Shown in pieces: positions 43,524 through 55,322 of a stretch of 64,000 nt of DNA (the stretch's first letter is position 1; each line of letters opens with the position of its first letter). This DNA comes from Stomoxys calcitrans (Eukaryota; Arthropoda; Insecta; Diptera; Muscidae): assembly GCF_963082655.1 (NCBI RefSeq), contig NC_081553.1:66814951-66878950 (forward strand). Reading direction: 5' to 3'. The position numbers and the translations under genes are program-made. The notes beneath the pieces are model-generated. The model saw nothing but the letters and a program-made list of their open reading frames with translations. It did not search any database and had not been told where the DNA came from.

Positions 43524-44829
43524 GTTCCCTATAGACTGAAAATTGACAGAACGGATTTTCTCGAAATGTTCGCATATTGTGTAGGTTGGTCTGGAAAGGA
43601 AACATAGGCTATATAATTTTTCGGTATCCAAACGGTGACGAACCCTCCCTTATGCCAAAAACACAACCCAAAATCAAAAGTGGACCGATCGGTGCAATAT
43701 AGGTATCAAATGAAAGATATTGGAGAGTTGAATACGAATATGGTATTAAAATCTGAGTCTAAATACCCATCGGGCCGCCCCAACCCCAAAACTCCCCAAA
43801 CAGTCATATTGTACGCTCATTTCAATATGGGACTCAAATGAAAGGTATTCGGGAGTAGATTTCTTATCTGGCATACAAAATAATATCGAAGTATAGGGAG
43901 TCACGCCGCCACCCAAAAACGCCATTAGACCCATTACGACTAAATGATACTTGGCAGAACCGATTTTCTTAAAATTTCTTATAGATTGTGTCCGTTTGTC
44001 TGGAAGGAAACATAGGCTATACAATTTTTAGATATCGAGTGGAGGCGGACCCTCCCCCTTACCCCAAAAATGCCACCCATATCCGAAAGTGGTCCGGTGG
44101 GCACGATAAGGGTATCAAATGAAAGGTATTGGAGACCAGAAAACGAATATCGTGTTAAAATTTGGGTCCATGTATTCAGCGGGCCCCCTCCCCCCAACCG
44201 CAAAACTCCTCTAAACACATATATTCGAAGTTCATGTCAATATGAAATTCAAATGAAAAGTATTGGGCATTAGATTACAAATATGGCACAAAATATTAGG
44301 TCCAAGTAATGGGCATATTAGCCGACCATGGCTATATGGGATATATGGAACTCAAATGATAGGTATTAGGGAGTAGATTACGAATATGACATTAAAATTT
44401 GCGTTCAAGTCTGGGTGGCGCTTATGAAAGGTATTAGGGAGTAGATTACGAATAAGACATTAAAATTTGCGTTCAAGTCTAGGTGGCGCTTTTCCTCCTA
44501 AAAAACGTCAAATGGGTTATTTGACCAGTTATGACAATATGGGACTCAAGTGAAAAGTATTTGAGAGTGGAAAAGGAATTTGATATCCAAATTTCGAGCC
44601 AAGTGATTTGGGGTACGCCCTAAAACACCCCCTAAATTGAACTTTATCTCCGTTGGGAATAAAGAACGAATTTGATATTAATTTTCAGGGCAAAGTGCCG
44701 ATGGCCGCCCCAGACCCAAAATACCCTCTAAGCGATACATATTTACTGGCCATGGCAATATGGGACTTAAATTAAAGGGATTTGGTAGTGCAGCACGAAT
44801 TTGATATCCATATTTGAGTCGAAATGTCT
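43524..44829 (+). mobile_element. R4-type arrays, duplication unit 2
   Basis: Same R4 sequence as 39762-40690. Relative to unit 1, 33 bp between two aatggg repeats is missing near 44315. The R4 array that follows (about 44480-44780) is missing from unit 1. Confidence 0.65.
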
Positions 44830-45250
44830 GAGGTGCCATCGCTCCCCTAATGAGAACATTACCCTAAGGAAGAACATTTCTACCAGAAACCGAGAAGATG
44901 CAAATTCTCAAACATCAATGAGTGCTGTCCGTTTCAAGTTTAAACTCAATTATAAGGGACCTTTTTATAGCCGAGTCCGAACGGCGTCTCGCAGTGCGAC
45001 ACCTCTTTGAGGTAAAAGCCATGCCATGGCAATAAGGGGCTTAAATTAAAGGAATTTGGAAGTGCAGCACGAATTTGATATCCATATTTGAGTCGAAATG
45101 TCTGAGGTGCCATCGCTTCCCTAATGAGAACATTACCCTAAGGAAGAACATTACCACCAGGAACAGAGAAGATGCAAATTCTCACATATCAATGAGTGCT
45201 TTCCGTTTCAAGTTTAAACTCAATGATAAGGGATCTATTTTATAGCCGAG
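44750..45250 (+). repeat. Direct repeat of about 270 bp (R4 end plus SINE 3' domain)
   Basis: The stretch from tggcaatatgggacttaaat through gaggtgccatcgctcccct to actcaattataagggacc (44750-44960) is repeated from tggcaataaggggcttaaat at 45023 to actcaatgataagggatc near 45235. Confidence 0.8.
44885..45020 (-). mobile_element. SINE 3' domain fragment
   Basis: cactgcgagacgccgttcgg and actcggctataaaaaggtcc on the minus strand; the duplicate of 40785-40925. Confidence 0.6.
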
Positions 45251-45412
45251 ACCGAACGGCGTCCCGCAGTGCGGCACCTCTTTGGGGAAAATTTTTTAAA
45301 TGACCATGCATTGGAATGGTACCTCGCAAATGTCACCAACATTAAGAGGATATAAACACCGCTTTGTCCGATGTGCTGGCCAGGATTCGAACGCGTTCAG
45401 CGTCATAGGCTA
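45160..45412 (-). mobile_element. SINE, head-truncated
   Basis: Minus strand: cctatgacgctgaacgcgtt, cgaatcctggccagc, gcggtgtttatatcc, then ttggtgacatttgcgaggta and the 3' domain. The first part of the tRNA-like head is missing. Confidence 0.65.
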
Positions 45413-45903
45413 CAATGGCACGAAATCGATATCCACATTCAGGGCGAAGTGTCCCCATCCTAAAAAGATATTAGGGAGTTAAAATAAGGGCAGCGGAGCG
45501 GGCCCGGTTCGTCTAGTAGATCCTGCTAAAACGATTTGACAATGTCCATATGAGTATCACGCTGCTTACAAACATTAGAGATTAAGTTATGGAGCTGAAA
45601 TTTGGCACAGGTCAGCATTCCAATGCAATTTGCATATAGCTGCTATATAGAGCAATCGCTGTTTTGGACCCCTTGAAATCTTTGCCCAATACGGTCTAGA
45701 TCAAATTATAATTGAATAAGGATGCCTGGTCTAGACGGCAAATTATAGACCAAATAAGGATAAGACATAGTATGGATGTTTATGGTATCCTCAATTCGGA
45801 ACAGACAATAATACTCTTTTACATGTTTTATGCTCGTACTTGTTATTCAAAATAACAGTTTTATTGTTAAGCTTTACTTAGTTTTCCTCACAAGAAAAAC
45901 GGT

Positions 45904-46104
45904 TTAACCTCTCCTATTATTTTTTCTTCTTAAGATCCTTCTGTTGACAGTTGAGTATTGCAGCCTGCTGATATTGTTGTTGTTGACGTTGTTGAGTGTT
46001 TGTGCACCTCCTGCAGCGGCGGCTTCTGTTGATTGACCCATGACGGAGCTGATGCCACACATGGCAAGTATGATCGAAAGGACCAATCCAAATGAGAACT
46101 GCAT
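45904..46104 (-). CDS. P6: small secreted cationic peptide precursor, 66 aa
   Basis: Tandem-duplication twin of P5: ATG at 46104, TAA at 45904, identical except for Val in place of Phe in the motif YST(F/V)NRRILRR. P7 also has Val there, so Val is probably ancestral and Phe new in P5. Signal peptide, Asn linker, dibasic sites and terminal RRG are unchanged. TATAAAAA is 94 bp upstream (46198-46205), AATAAA at 45860-45865. The flanking non-coding DNA has also stayed nearly identical, so the duplication is young and selection cannot be judged from this pair. Confidence 0.85.
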   Translation of the reverse strand: MQFSFGLVLSIILAMCGISSVMGQSTEAAAAGGAQTLNNVNNNNISRLQYSTVNRRILRRKNNRRG

Positions 46105-46197
46105 TATTGGAGTTGTGAACTGCTTTATTTCTGCTACACTTTTAATTGTCTTCGAGAACCAAGTCGAACTACAAATGTTTGGGACACTTTTCCCATC

Positions 46198-46205
46198 TTT
46201 TTATA
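46198..46205 (-). promoter_or_regulatory. TATA box of P6
   Basis: Same promoter as P5, with TATAAAAA 94 bp upstream of the ATG. Confidence 0.7.
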
Positions 46206-46337
46206 CTCTTTGAAAAATAACAAAATCGTATTTACTTAGCTGCAAAATAAGTTTCGAGATATTGGATCGGATAAACAAAAACATTGACAGCAATAAAGAA
46301 ACAATCAATTTCTTTGTACTTACATTCAGAAAAAAAC

Positions 46338-46590
46338 ATTATACCCACCACTGGAGGATGGGGTATATTCATTTTATTATTCCGTTTGCAACAAATCGAA
46401 ATATTAATTTCCATCCCTACAAAGTATATTTATTCTTGAGCGTCGTAAAAATCTAAGACAACCTGTCGTGTCCATCCGTCTGCCTGTTGAAATCACGCTG
46501 CAGTCTAACTAAAACTTTGCACAAGATTCTTTCAATGTCCATAGGCAGGTTGAGTTCAAAATATGGGCTTTATCGGACTATATCTTAATA
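46338..46590 (+). mobile_element. R2 5' end fragment, second copy
   Basis: Duplicate of 41730-41985. Confidence 0.7.
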
Positions 46591-46990
46591 GTCACGCCGC
46601 GGCCTCCGCAATTAGATACTATGATGTACACCCATAGGAGTGGCAATAAAATGCCCCCCTGTGACATACCGTGTGCCACTTTCTCCCTTATCTTTATGTC
46701 GTGGGACCCAATATTTATCCACTTATTCATTGGCATATGGCCCAATCAATCTCTAAGGACGCAAAACACCCAGTACTGGTCTAAGGATTGGATTGGTGTT
46801 TCGGTCCTCGCGTTATTAAAAGCCCACGCGGTGTAGATGCTTACCGCCAATGTGTACGTCTAGGCATCGAATAACGCATATCCTTAACTTTTTTTCTTTT
46901 AATCCCAATAAGCAAAATGCGAAATATTATGGCGATGGGTCAACGATAACCCGTGCCGCCGCGACATCCAGTGCTTTCTAAAGAGTCTGG
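46591..46990 (-). pseudogene. LINE-B reverse transcriptase fragment, second copy
   Basis: Duplicate of 41986-42262, including the SQGG-containing block; it extends to about 46990 without the fold-back seen in unit 1. Confidence 0.65.
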
Positions 46991-47185
46991 TTAAGTATTT
47001 TAGGTCTAAGAGTGAAAATGGTAAACTGAATATTCATGTATACAAAATTTATTACAAAACCACAAACTGTACACTGCTCCACTACTGTGGCTGTGATAAA
47101 ATGTGTAGTTGAACGTAGAAATGACTGTTTAATCGGCCTTACCACCATTCTGTGCTGATAGTCCAAATGACGCTTTTATAGCCAT

Positions 47186-47649
47186 CACCATAATATCCAC
47201 TTCCGATCCAACAAAGTGTATATATTCTTGATCGTCGTAAAAACCTAAGACGATCTAGCCATGTCCGTCCGTCTGTCCTTCTTTCTATTGAAATCACGCT
47301 GCAGTATTTAAAATAGAGATAATGAGCTGATACTTTGCCCAGATTCCCTTTTTTTCATAGACAGATCAAGTTTGAAGATGGACTATATTGGACCATATCT
47401 TGACATAGGCCCTATATAGACCGATCTGCCGATTTAAGGTCTTGGGCCCATAAAAGCCGCATCTATTATTCGATTTTGCTGAAATTTGAGACAGTGAGTT
47501 GTGTTGGACCACTCGACATCCTTCTTCAGTTGGGGCCAAATGCCGTATAGACCGATCTTTCGATTTATGGTCTTGGGCCCATAAAAGGCGCATTTATTGT
47601 CCGATTCCCTGAAATTTAGGTCAGGTTGTGTTAGTTCCTTCGACATCTT
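47186..47649 (+). mobile_element. R2 fragment, second copy
   Basis: Duplicate of 42567-43030: truncated R2 5' domain and about two monomers. Confidence 0.65.
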
Positions 47650-48942
47650 GTTATACCCTCCACCATAGGATGGGGGGGGGGGGTATTCTAATTTCGTCAT
47701 TCTGTTTGTAACTACTCGAAATATTCGTCTGAGACCCCATAAAGTATATATATTATTGATCGTCGCGACATTTTATGTCGATCTAGCCATGTCCGTCCGT
47801 CCATCTGTCTGTCGAAAGCACGCTAACTTTCGAAGGAGTAACGCAAGCCGCTTGAAATTTTGCACAAATACTTCTTATTAGTGTAGGTCGGTTGGTATTG
47901 TAAATGGGCCATATCGGTCCATGTTTTGATATAGCTGCCATATCTTGTCGATATTGGGTCTTGACTTCTTGAGCCTCTAGAGTGCGCAATTCTTATCCGA
48001 TTGGAATAAAATTTAGCACCACGTGTTTTGTTATGATATCCAACAACTGTGTCAAGTATGGTTCAAATCGGTCCATAACCTGATATAGCTGTCAAATAAA
48101 CCGATCTTGGGTCTTGACTTCTTGAGCCTCTATAGTGCGCAATTTTTATCCGATTGGAATGAAATTTCGCACGTAGTATTTTGTTATGATATCCAACAAC
48201 TGTGCCAAGTATGGTTCAAATCGGTTCATAACCTGATATAGCTGCCATATAAACCGATCATCGGTCTTGACTTCTTGAGCCTCTAAAGTGCGTAATTCCT
48301 ATCCGATTGGGACGAAATTTTGCACAACGTGTTTTGTTATGATATCCAACTGTGCCAAGTATGGTTTAAATCGGATGATAACCTAATAAAGCTGCCATAT
48401 AAACCGATCTTGGGTCTTGACTTCTTGAGCTTCTAGAGGGCGCAATTCCTATCCGATTTGGCTGAAATTTTCCAAGACGTATTTTATTCTTAATTCAACA
48501 ACTGTATTAAATAAGGTTCAAATCGGTTCATAACCTGATATAGCTGCCGTATAAACCGATCTGGGATCTTCAATTCTTGAGCCTCTAGAGGTCCAGTTAT
48601 TATTCGATTTGCTTGAAATTTTGTACGACGGATTCTCTCATGACCATCAACATACGTGTTTATTATGGTCTGAATAGGTCTATAGCCCGATACAGCTCCC
48701 ATATAAATCGATCTCTCTATTTTACTTCTTGAGCCCCCAAAGAGCGCAATTCTTATTCGAAATGGCTGACATTTGACACAGGTCTCCAACATAAAATTTA
48801 ATAAAATAAAATTTAACCGGACCATATCTTGATTTCGCTCTAATAGCAGAGCAAATCTTTCTTATATCCTTTTTTGCCTAAGATCCATGGTGGAGGGTAT
48901 ATAAGATTCGGCCCGGCCGAACTTAACGCGCTTTTACTTGTT
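47650..48942 (+). mobile_element. R1 element, full length
   Basis: ttataccctccaccatagga, a G12 run, the R1 5' domain, about five monomers, then atggtggagggtatataaga, a hairpin ttcggcccggccgaa (7-bp arms, 1-nt centre) and cgcgcttttacttgttttt. Confidence 0.8.
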
Positions 48943-48954
48943 TTTATTTGCCTA

Positions 48955-49077
48955 AGATGGGCCCAGATTAGGATATAGCTGATATATAGACCGATCTTTC
49001 GATTTAAGGCTTTGGGCCCATTTATTGTCCGATTTCGCTGAAATTTAGGTCACGTTGTGTTAGTTCCTTCGACATCT
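48955..49077 (+). mobile_element. R2 monomer fragment
   Basis: Monomer pieces (ctttcgatttaaggctttgg, gttccttcgacatcttg) without ends. Confidence 0.55.
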
Positions 49078-50090
49078 TGTTATACCCTACACCACCACTG
49101 TGGTACAGGGTACTATAACTTAGTGAATTAGTTTGTAACACCCAAAAGGAAGAGAGATAGACCCATTGATAAGTATACCGATCGACTCAGAATCACTTTC
49201 TGATTCGATTTAGCAATGTCCGTCTGTCCATGTTAATTTGAATACAAACTACAGGTCGCAATTTTTATCCGATCGTCTTCATATTTGGTATGGGCGTGTT
49301 TTTCGGCCTAGAGACGAAGCTCTCGAAGCTGAAATTGGAAAAAATCGGTTCAGATTTGGATATAGCTCCCATATATATGTTCGTCTGATTTGCAGTAATA
49401 CTGCAGTAAAATGGTCATTTGTTACCCGATTCTCTCGAAATTTGGCAGGAAGGATTTTCTAATGACTCTCGACATTACCGGTGATTCTCATGGATATCGG
49501 TTCAGATTTGGATATAGCTCTCATATTTATATATCCCCCGATTTTCACTCCTAGAGCCACAGAAAACCCATTTATTGACCCATATTGCCAAAATTTTCCT
49601 CGACGAATGCCACAGTATCTGAAAAGTTTGCATAAAATCGGTTCAGATTTTGGTATAGCTCCCATATATATGTTCGTCCGATTTTGAGAAATATTGCAAG
49701 AAATTGCTCATTTTTTAACCGATTCTCTCGAAATTTAGCAGGAAGGATTTTCTTATGACTCTCGATATTTGGTGAATTTCACACAAATCGTACCAGATTT
49801 AGATATAGCTGTCATATATGTATAGAGATTTATCCCAAGCCACTGCAAGCGCATTGTTTGACCAATCTTGCCAAAATTTTGTGCTACGCTTTTCTCGACG
49901 ACTACCACATTATACGAGATGTACGCTCGAAATATGTTCAGAATTAGATATATCTCCCATATATATATGTTCGTCAGATTTTGGGTAATTTGCAATAATG
50001 TTGTCATTTGTCAACCGTAGTTATTACAATTTGAACATATTTGCTCGTCGAGGTTCATCAAAATTGGTTCAGAATTGGATATAGCTCCCA
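49078..50090 (+). mobile_element. R3 element, 5' portion (variant)
   Basis: ttataccctacaccaccact, the aagtataccgatcgactcag domain, then about five monomers with atatgttcgtccgatttt and ctcccatatata. It runs into an R2 monomer and LINE-A; similar monomers continue at 52480. Confidence 0.65.
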
Positions 50091-50180
50091 CATTGTCTTT
50101 ATTTTTATTTGGCTATGATCGGTCCAGATTTGGATATAGCTGCCATATAGTACAATCTCCCGATTTAAGGTCTTGGGTCC
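50091..50180 (+). mobile_element. R2 monomer fragment
   Basis: ggtccagatttggatatagc, cccgatttaaggtcttgggt, ending ccata at the LINE-A 3' end. Confidence 0.5.
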
Positions 50181-52475
50181 ATAGGTTAGGACAGGTTTAT
50201 GTGGCAGTCTGCCATCAGACTCACTTAGACGTTTTCGTCCATTGTGATACCATAGGAACAGAAGAAGAAAGATGCCTTCTAGTATCTACGGTTGAACCAT
50301 ACAGATCGCTTTAAAAGGCCCAATAACTTGCAAATGTTCACATCCGCTAAATCAGTCAGGTTCTCAAAGAAATTAGAACATAAAGTGCAACTCCTGACTG
50401 CTAGTGCATACATACACACTATTTTCTCTTCCTCTTCGATGTCTTCAGATCTTCTGCAAAAATCGTTGCTGGCAACCTTCAGTCTGTTACCACGTTTTTC
50501 TATTAGACAGTGACCTGTCATGACGGATACAATGACTGAGACATCTGTTCTAGCCAATGACAGCAAAGAGTTAGACCTCTTCAAGTCTAGATGAGGCCAC
50601 ATAGTTTTGGAATGCTCACAGCCCCCTCTTTGTGACCATCTATCATTCGTTCTCCTTCGGGCCAAGTCTTGAAAACTTAGCTTACATGTCACTAGAGGTA
50701 TACCCACAGATTCCAGTATTCCTGAAATGTGTAGGGTAGTTCCTTGTGTCTTAAGCTCATTCGCTTTACATTTTCCTGGGATATCTCAGTGGAGCGGCAC
50801 CCAGAATAGATGAATTTTGAACTGTTCAGTTATTTCGTTGAGAGATCTGCAACAGTCGAGGGCGATTTTTGTGTTCAGAAATATTTTCTCCAGGGATCTG
50901 CCTGGCTGTCTGAGAAGACATTTACGCCAATCGTCGTAATGACATTATATCTAAGCCATTCCACCACTTCCTTAATTGCAAGGATCTCCGCTTGATACAC
51001 ACTGCAGTGGTCGGGTAACCTTTTCAATATGACCAGTTCTAGAGCTTTAGAGTACACCCCAAAGCCCACATGGTAGTTTAGTTTGGAACCATCCGTGTAG
51101 AAGTCTATGTAACTTCTGTTACCAGGGTTATCGTAGTTCCAATCGGTTCTATCAGGAAAAGTGTTACAAATGCAAAATGCAAATTTGCCCATGAACATTC
51201 CACTAAGGAACGGGCAAATTTCTCACAAGTCCGATTCAGGTTTAAGCTCAATGATAAGGGGCCTCCTTTTTGTTGTCAGCATTAGGAGGGGAAAATCACC
51301 GCTGAAATTTTTTTCTAATGGTCTCGCCAGGATTCGAACCCAGGCGTTCAGCGTCATAGGCAGACATGCGAACCTCTGCGCTACGGTTTTACAGTAATTT
51401 TTATCAAAAAGCGGCTCAGGTAGGGTGTAATCCACACTGCCTGGAACATCGGATATTGTATCAATGATAACACAGTGTCCGTAGCAGCCAGATGACCAAT
51501 GAAAAAGCTTCCTTAACCTCACGGCAGTGGTCGCAGCAATTTGTCTAGGCACAATGTCCAGAGGCATAACATGCAGCATTAAACTCAATGCATCAGATGG
51601 TGTCGTCCTCAGTGCGGCTGTGATGCACAAACACGCCATCCGATTGACTATTGAACAGTAGGTGGACTTTTGAAGCGCCCTACACCATACCCCTACACCA
51701 TATAGCATTATAGGTCTGACAACTGAAGTAAATACCCAATGCATGACATGCGGTCTAAGCCCCCAACTTTTGCCAATGGCTCTCTTGCAGGTGTATAGGG
51801 CAATAGTTGCCTTACTTGCCTTTTCCAAAATGTTGGATTTGAAGTCCAATTTCCTGTCCAGCAAAACACCCAGGTATTTTGCGCTTTCTGTAAATGGAAC
51901 ATTCTCTTTTTCTAAGGAGACAGGTTTCACTGTAGGCAACTTGTATCTACTGCTGAAAAGAATTCCTTCCTTGCACGGATTTTTACCTAGACCACTTTCG
52001 GTAGCCCACTTTGCTGTTGCACGTAGAGCTTTCTGAAGTGTATCTCTTAGAGTGCTGGAAAACTTTCCCCTAACCGCAATTGCCACGTCATCAGCATACG
52101 CGACCACATTTACGCCTTTTTCTTCCAGAGAAAATAATATATTGTTAATGGCTATATTCCAAAGCAGAAGAGACAGTACACCTTTTTGAGTGGTTTCTCT
52201 ACTGATCCACAGATCCCAAGCCTGTCGTAATGCATCATTTAGTAAGTAAGTTATTAATAAACTTTCTTAAGGTAGAATTAATGCCTAGAAACTCCACTTC
52301 CTTCATGATTGACGTCGGTTTTACATGGTTGAACGCACCTTGAATGTCAAGAAATGCAACCATTGTGTATTCCTGGACAGCGAGAGAACCCTCTATGTAG
52401 CCGACTAGGTCGTGAAGGGCTGTTTCAGTGTATTTGCCTTTACTATAAGCATGCTGCTACCGCGACTGTCGATCT
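50181..52475 (-). pseudogene. LINE-A, copy 3: reverse transcriptase and RNase H, minus strand
   Basis: The longest open frame of the window (51223-52107, 294 codons) starts at an internal Met and carries intact YADD (residues 4-7), then KYLGVLLDRKLDFKSNILEK, VRPIMLYGVGVWCRAL and LMLHVMPLDIVPRQIAATTA. Its last about 55 residues come from an inserted SINE, not LINE-A. RNase H follows on the minus strand (51160-50880: IDFYTDGSKLNYHVGFGVYS, YQAEILAIKEVVEWLRYNV), then the C-terminal region (NRLKVASNDFC) and a 3' end with CTGTCCTAACCTA. The 5' end is truncated near 52475 and frameshifts break RNase H, so it is dead, but it is the best preserved LINE-A copy. Confidence 0.8.
51175..51388 (-). mobile_element. 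SINE inserted in LINE-A copy 3, internally deleted
   Basis: tRNA-like head without its first bases (cgtagcgcagaggttcgcat, B-box-like gggttcgaatcctgg), then a jump over about 100 bp (gctgacaacaaaaagg) to the 3' domain (ccccttatcattgagcttaa, gttccttagtggaatgttca). Confidence 0.8.
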
Positions 52476-52479
52476 CTGG

Positions 52480-52960
52480 CGAGATTTAGATATAGCTTGC
52501 ATAAAAATAATTCGCCCGATTTTCTCTTACAAGGTCCTAGTTACTACAATTTTCAACGGATTTGCATAAAATTCGTTATGGAATGTTGTATTACTTAGCC
52601 TCCGCTAAGTTTAATCAAAATCGGTTCAGATTTGGATATAGCTCCAATTATAGTTTTCAACCTACAGTAACTACAGCCCAATTATTCAACTTCGCCTACT
52701 ATCTTTATACTCATGTATATCGAAATCTGAATATCCCGTTCTCACACGGCATATTTTTTGCAAGTTTTGTTTTTGATTTTCTCCCACTGTGCGACGTTTC
52801 CAGGGTTCAAGAAGACAATCTTACGATTTGTTTTCTTGAACACTTTAGGGGCTCAATTCTTATTCGATTGAGTTGAAGCTTTACACGATGATTTCAAAAT
52901 GATTAGATTCTGCCTAAAAAGAGATACTATGCAAGGAATATTATAAATGTGATTCATGGT
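52480..52960 (+). mobile_element. R3 monomers and R1-like end, decayed
   Basis: tcagatttggatatagctcc type monomers, a stretch containing ttctcccactgtgcgacg, then an R1-like end (attcatggtggagggaaatg, aagattcggccaagccgaac). Confidence 0.5.
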
Positions 52961-53132
52961 GGAGGGAAATGAAGATTCGGCCAAGCCGAACTTAGTAACT
53001 TTCAACTTGCCATAGCCTACACCAATATTATGGCAAATGAAAATTTCTACACTAGTATTCCATCTCAATGATAAGGGGCATCCTTTTTGCATACATTCCA
53101 TATTCATTTTCATATTTCTTCTTCTTATATAT

Positions 53133-54058
53133 GACAAGTAAAAAGGCGTTAAGTTCGGCCGGGCCGAACTTTGGATAACCACCACCTCGGGATTATATGT
53201 AAACCACCTTTCATCAAAATCCGGTGAAAGTTGCATACCTTATGTCCCATAGCAGTTATATCGAAATATGTTCCGATAGGGACCCAAAACCATAAATCGA
53301 GAGATCGGTCTATATGGCAGCTATATTCAAATCTAGACAGATATGGGCCTAATTTAAGAAGGACGTCGAAGAGCCTAACACAACTCACTGTCTCAAATTT
53401 CAGTGACATCGGACAATAAATGCGACTTTTATGGCCCCAAAACCTAAAACCGAGAGACCGGGCTATATGGCAGCTATATCCAAATCTGAACCGATCTGGG
53501 CAAAATTGAAGAAAAATGTCAAATGGCCTAACACAACCCACTGTCCCAAATTTAAGCAAAATCGAATAATAAATGTGGCTTTTATGGGCCTAAGACCCTA
53601 AATCGGAGGATCGGTCTATATGGCAACTATATCCAAATCTGGACCGATCTGGGCCAATTTCATGAAGGATTTCGAAGGGCCAAACACAACTCACTGTCCC
53701 AAATTTCAGCTAAATCGGATAATAAATGTGGCTTTTATGGGCCTAAGCCCCTAAATCGGCCGATCGGTCTATATGGGGGCTATATCAAGATATAGCCCGA
53801 TATAGCCCATCTTCGAACTTAACCTGCTTATGGAAAAAAAAAAGAATCTGTGCAAAATTTCAGCTCAATATCTCTATTTTTAAAGACTGTAGCGTGATTT
53901 CAACAGACAGACGGACAGATGGACGGACATGTCTAGATCGTCTTAGATTTTTACGCTGATTAAGAATATATATACTTTCTGGGGTCTTAGACGCATATTT
54001 CGAGGGGTTACAAACAGAATGACGAAATTGGTATACTCCCATCCTATGGTGGAGGGTA
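53133..54058 (-). mobile_element. R2 element with an R1-type 5' end
   Basis: The 3' end at 53133 is typical R2: acaagtaaaaaggcgttaag and a hairpin with perfect 10-bp arms around one G. Four monomers are R2. The last part, however, is R1-type (ccccagaaagtatatatatt, tttcgtcattctgtttgtaa, ttataccctccaccatagga on the minus strand). Confidence 0.7.
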
Positions 54059-55000
54059 TAAAAATCAAATTGTGTTTGTTTGTAGGTTTGTTTGTTTGTG
54101 TGTTCCTTATAGACTCGAAAACGGCTGAACCGATTTTCTTGAAATTTTCACAGATGGTGCATAATGATCCCCTGGTGAAAAGAGGATACTAAATTTTTTG
54201 ATATTTGAAGGGGGGACGGACCCTCCCCCTTACCCTAATTTTCAGAAACGCCAGATCTCGGAAATGGGTGGCGCAATTTAAGCCAAATTTTGCGTGCTCC
54301 TTATAGTAACCTAAAAACAAAAATTTGGTATCCAAATTTTGGATGGGGTACCTAGGGGGGCCACCCCACCCCCAAAACTTACCAAAAATATATATAGACC
54401 AATCATGATGACTTAAAGGATGGGACTTAAATGTATTTAAGGTATTTAATATTAGAAAACGAATCTTATAACCAATTTTCGGACTAAGTGTTGGGAGACC
54501 ACCCCAACCCCCAAAACACCCCTAAATCGGACATATTTACCGACCATGGCAATATGGGACTCAAATGAAAGGTATTTACGAGTAGAATACTAATTTGATA
54601 TCAAAATGTGCGACCAAGTGTTGGGGGGGCCACCCCTCCCTAAAAACACCCCCAAACAGGACATATTTACTGACCATAGCAATATGAGGTATTTTAGGGT
54701 AGAATACAAGTATTATACCCAAATGTGGAACCAAGTGTTGTGGGGGCAGCCTCTCCCCAAAAACACCGCCAAAGAGCACAAATTTACGAGCATAACAATA
54801 TGGGGTTCAAATGAAAGGTCTTTGGAAGTACCCCACGAATCCGATATCAATATTCGCGATAAAGTTTCTATGGGCCCAACCCACTCCACAACACCACCCA
54901 AATAGGAAGTATTTGCTGACCATTGCAATATCGGGCTCCAATAAGAGATACTTTAGAGTATAATACGCAGCTGATATATATTTTCAAAGAAATCAGGGCT
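54059..55000 (+). mobile_element. R4 element, 3'-truncated
   Basis: 5' end aaaaatcaaattgtgtttgt, gtgttccttatagactcgaa, aacggctgaaccgattttct, then about six monomers. The GGGTCAGCTAGT end is missing. It abuts the neighbouring R2/R1 element without spacer. Confidence 0.65.
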
Positions 55001-55290
55001 AAGTGTAAGATGAATGCCTTAAGTAATCAAAAAAATGAACACATTTCGAACCGAACACTGATTTTGGTAATAAAATTCAATGATTTGCAAGCGTTGCTCG
55101 TTAGTAAGTCTATTCATGATGAAATGTCAAAGCATACTGAGCATCTTTCTCTTTGACACCATGTCTGAAATCCCACGTGATCTGTCAAATACTAATGCAT
55201 GAAAATCCTAACCTCAAAAAAATCACCCTTTACTACTATTGTCGCAGAAGAAATTCATAGATAACATTTTTTTTTTTTTTGTTTTATAGC
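55001..55290. other. No gene recognised
   Basis: Low-copy sequence between R4 and P7, containing a T-run at 55267-55280. Confidence 0.3.
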
Positions 55291-55322
55291 CTTTATTCCA
55301 TTTTTGGTATTAAAAAAGTTTA

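Larger units (their letters stand above)
43521..48142 (+). repeat. Tandem duplication, unit 2 (4.62 kb)
   Basis: Direct repeat of 39759-43520. The junction reads gtgcgcaa-TTT-gttccctatag, while the unit-1 left edge reads cggtttgTTTGttccc and the unit-2 right edge gcgcaaTTTttatcc, so the breakpoint shares TTT. It includes P6. Confidence 0.9.

Noticed and set aside
51223..52107. 294-codon frame as an intact reverse transcriptase gene
   Set aside because: It starts inside the catalytic region, lacks upstream domains and ends in SINE-encoded text.
53149..53559. Open frame of 136 codons
   Set aside because: R2 monomer translation running into the 3' hairpin.
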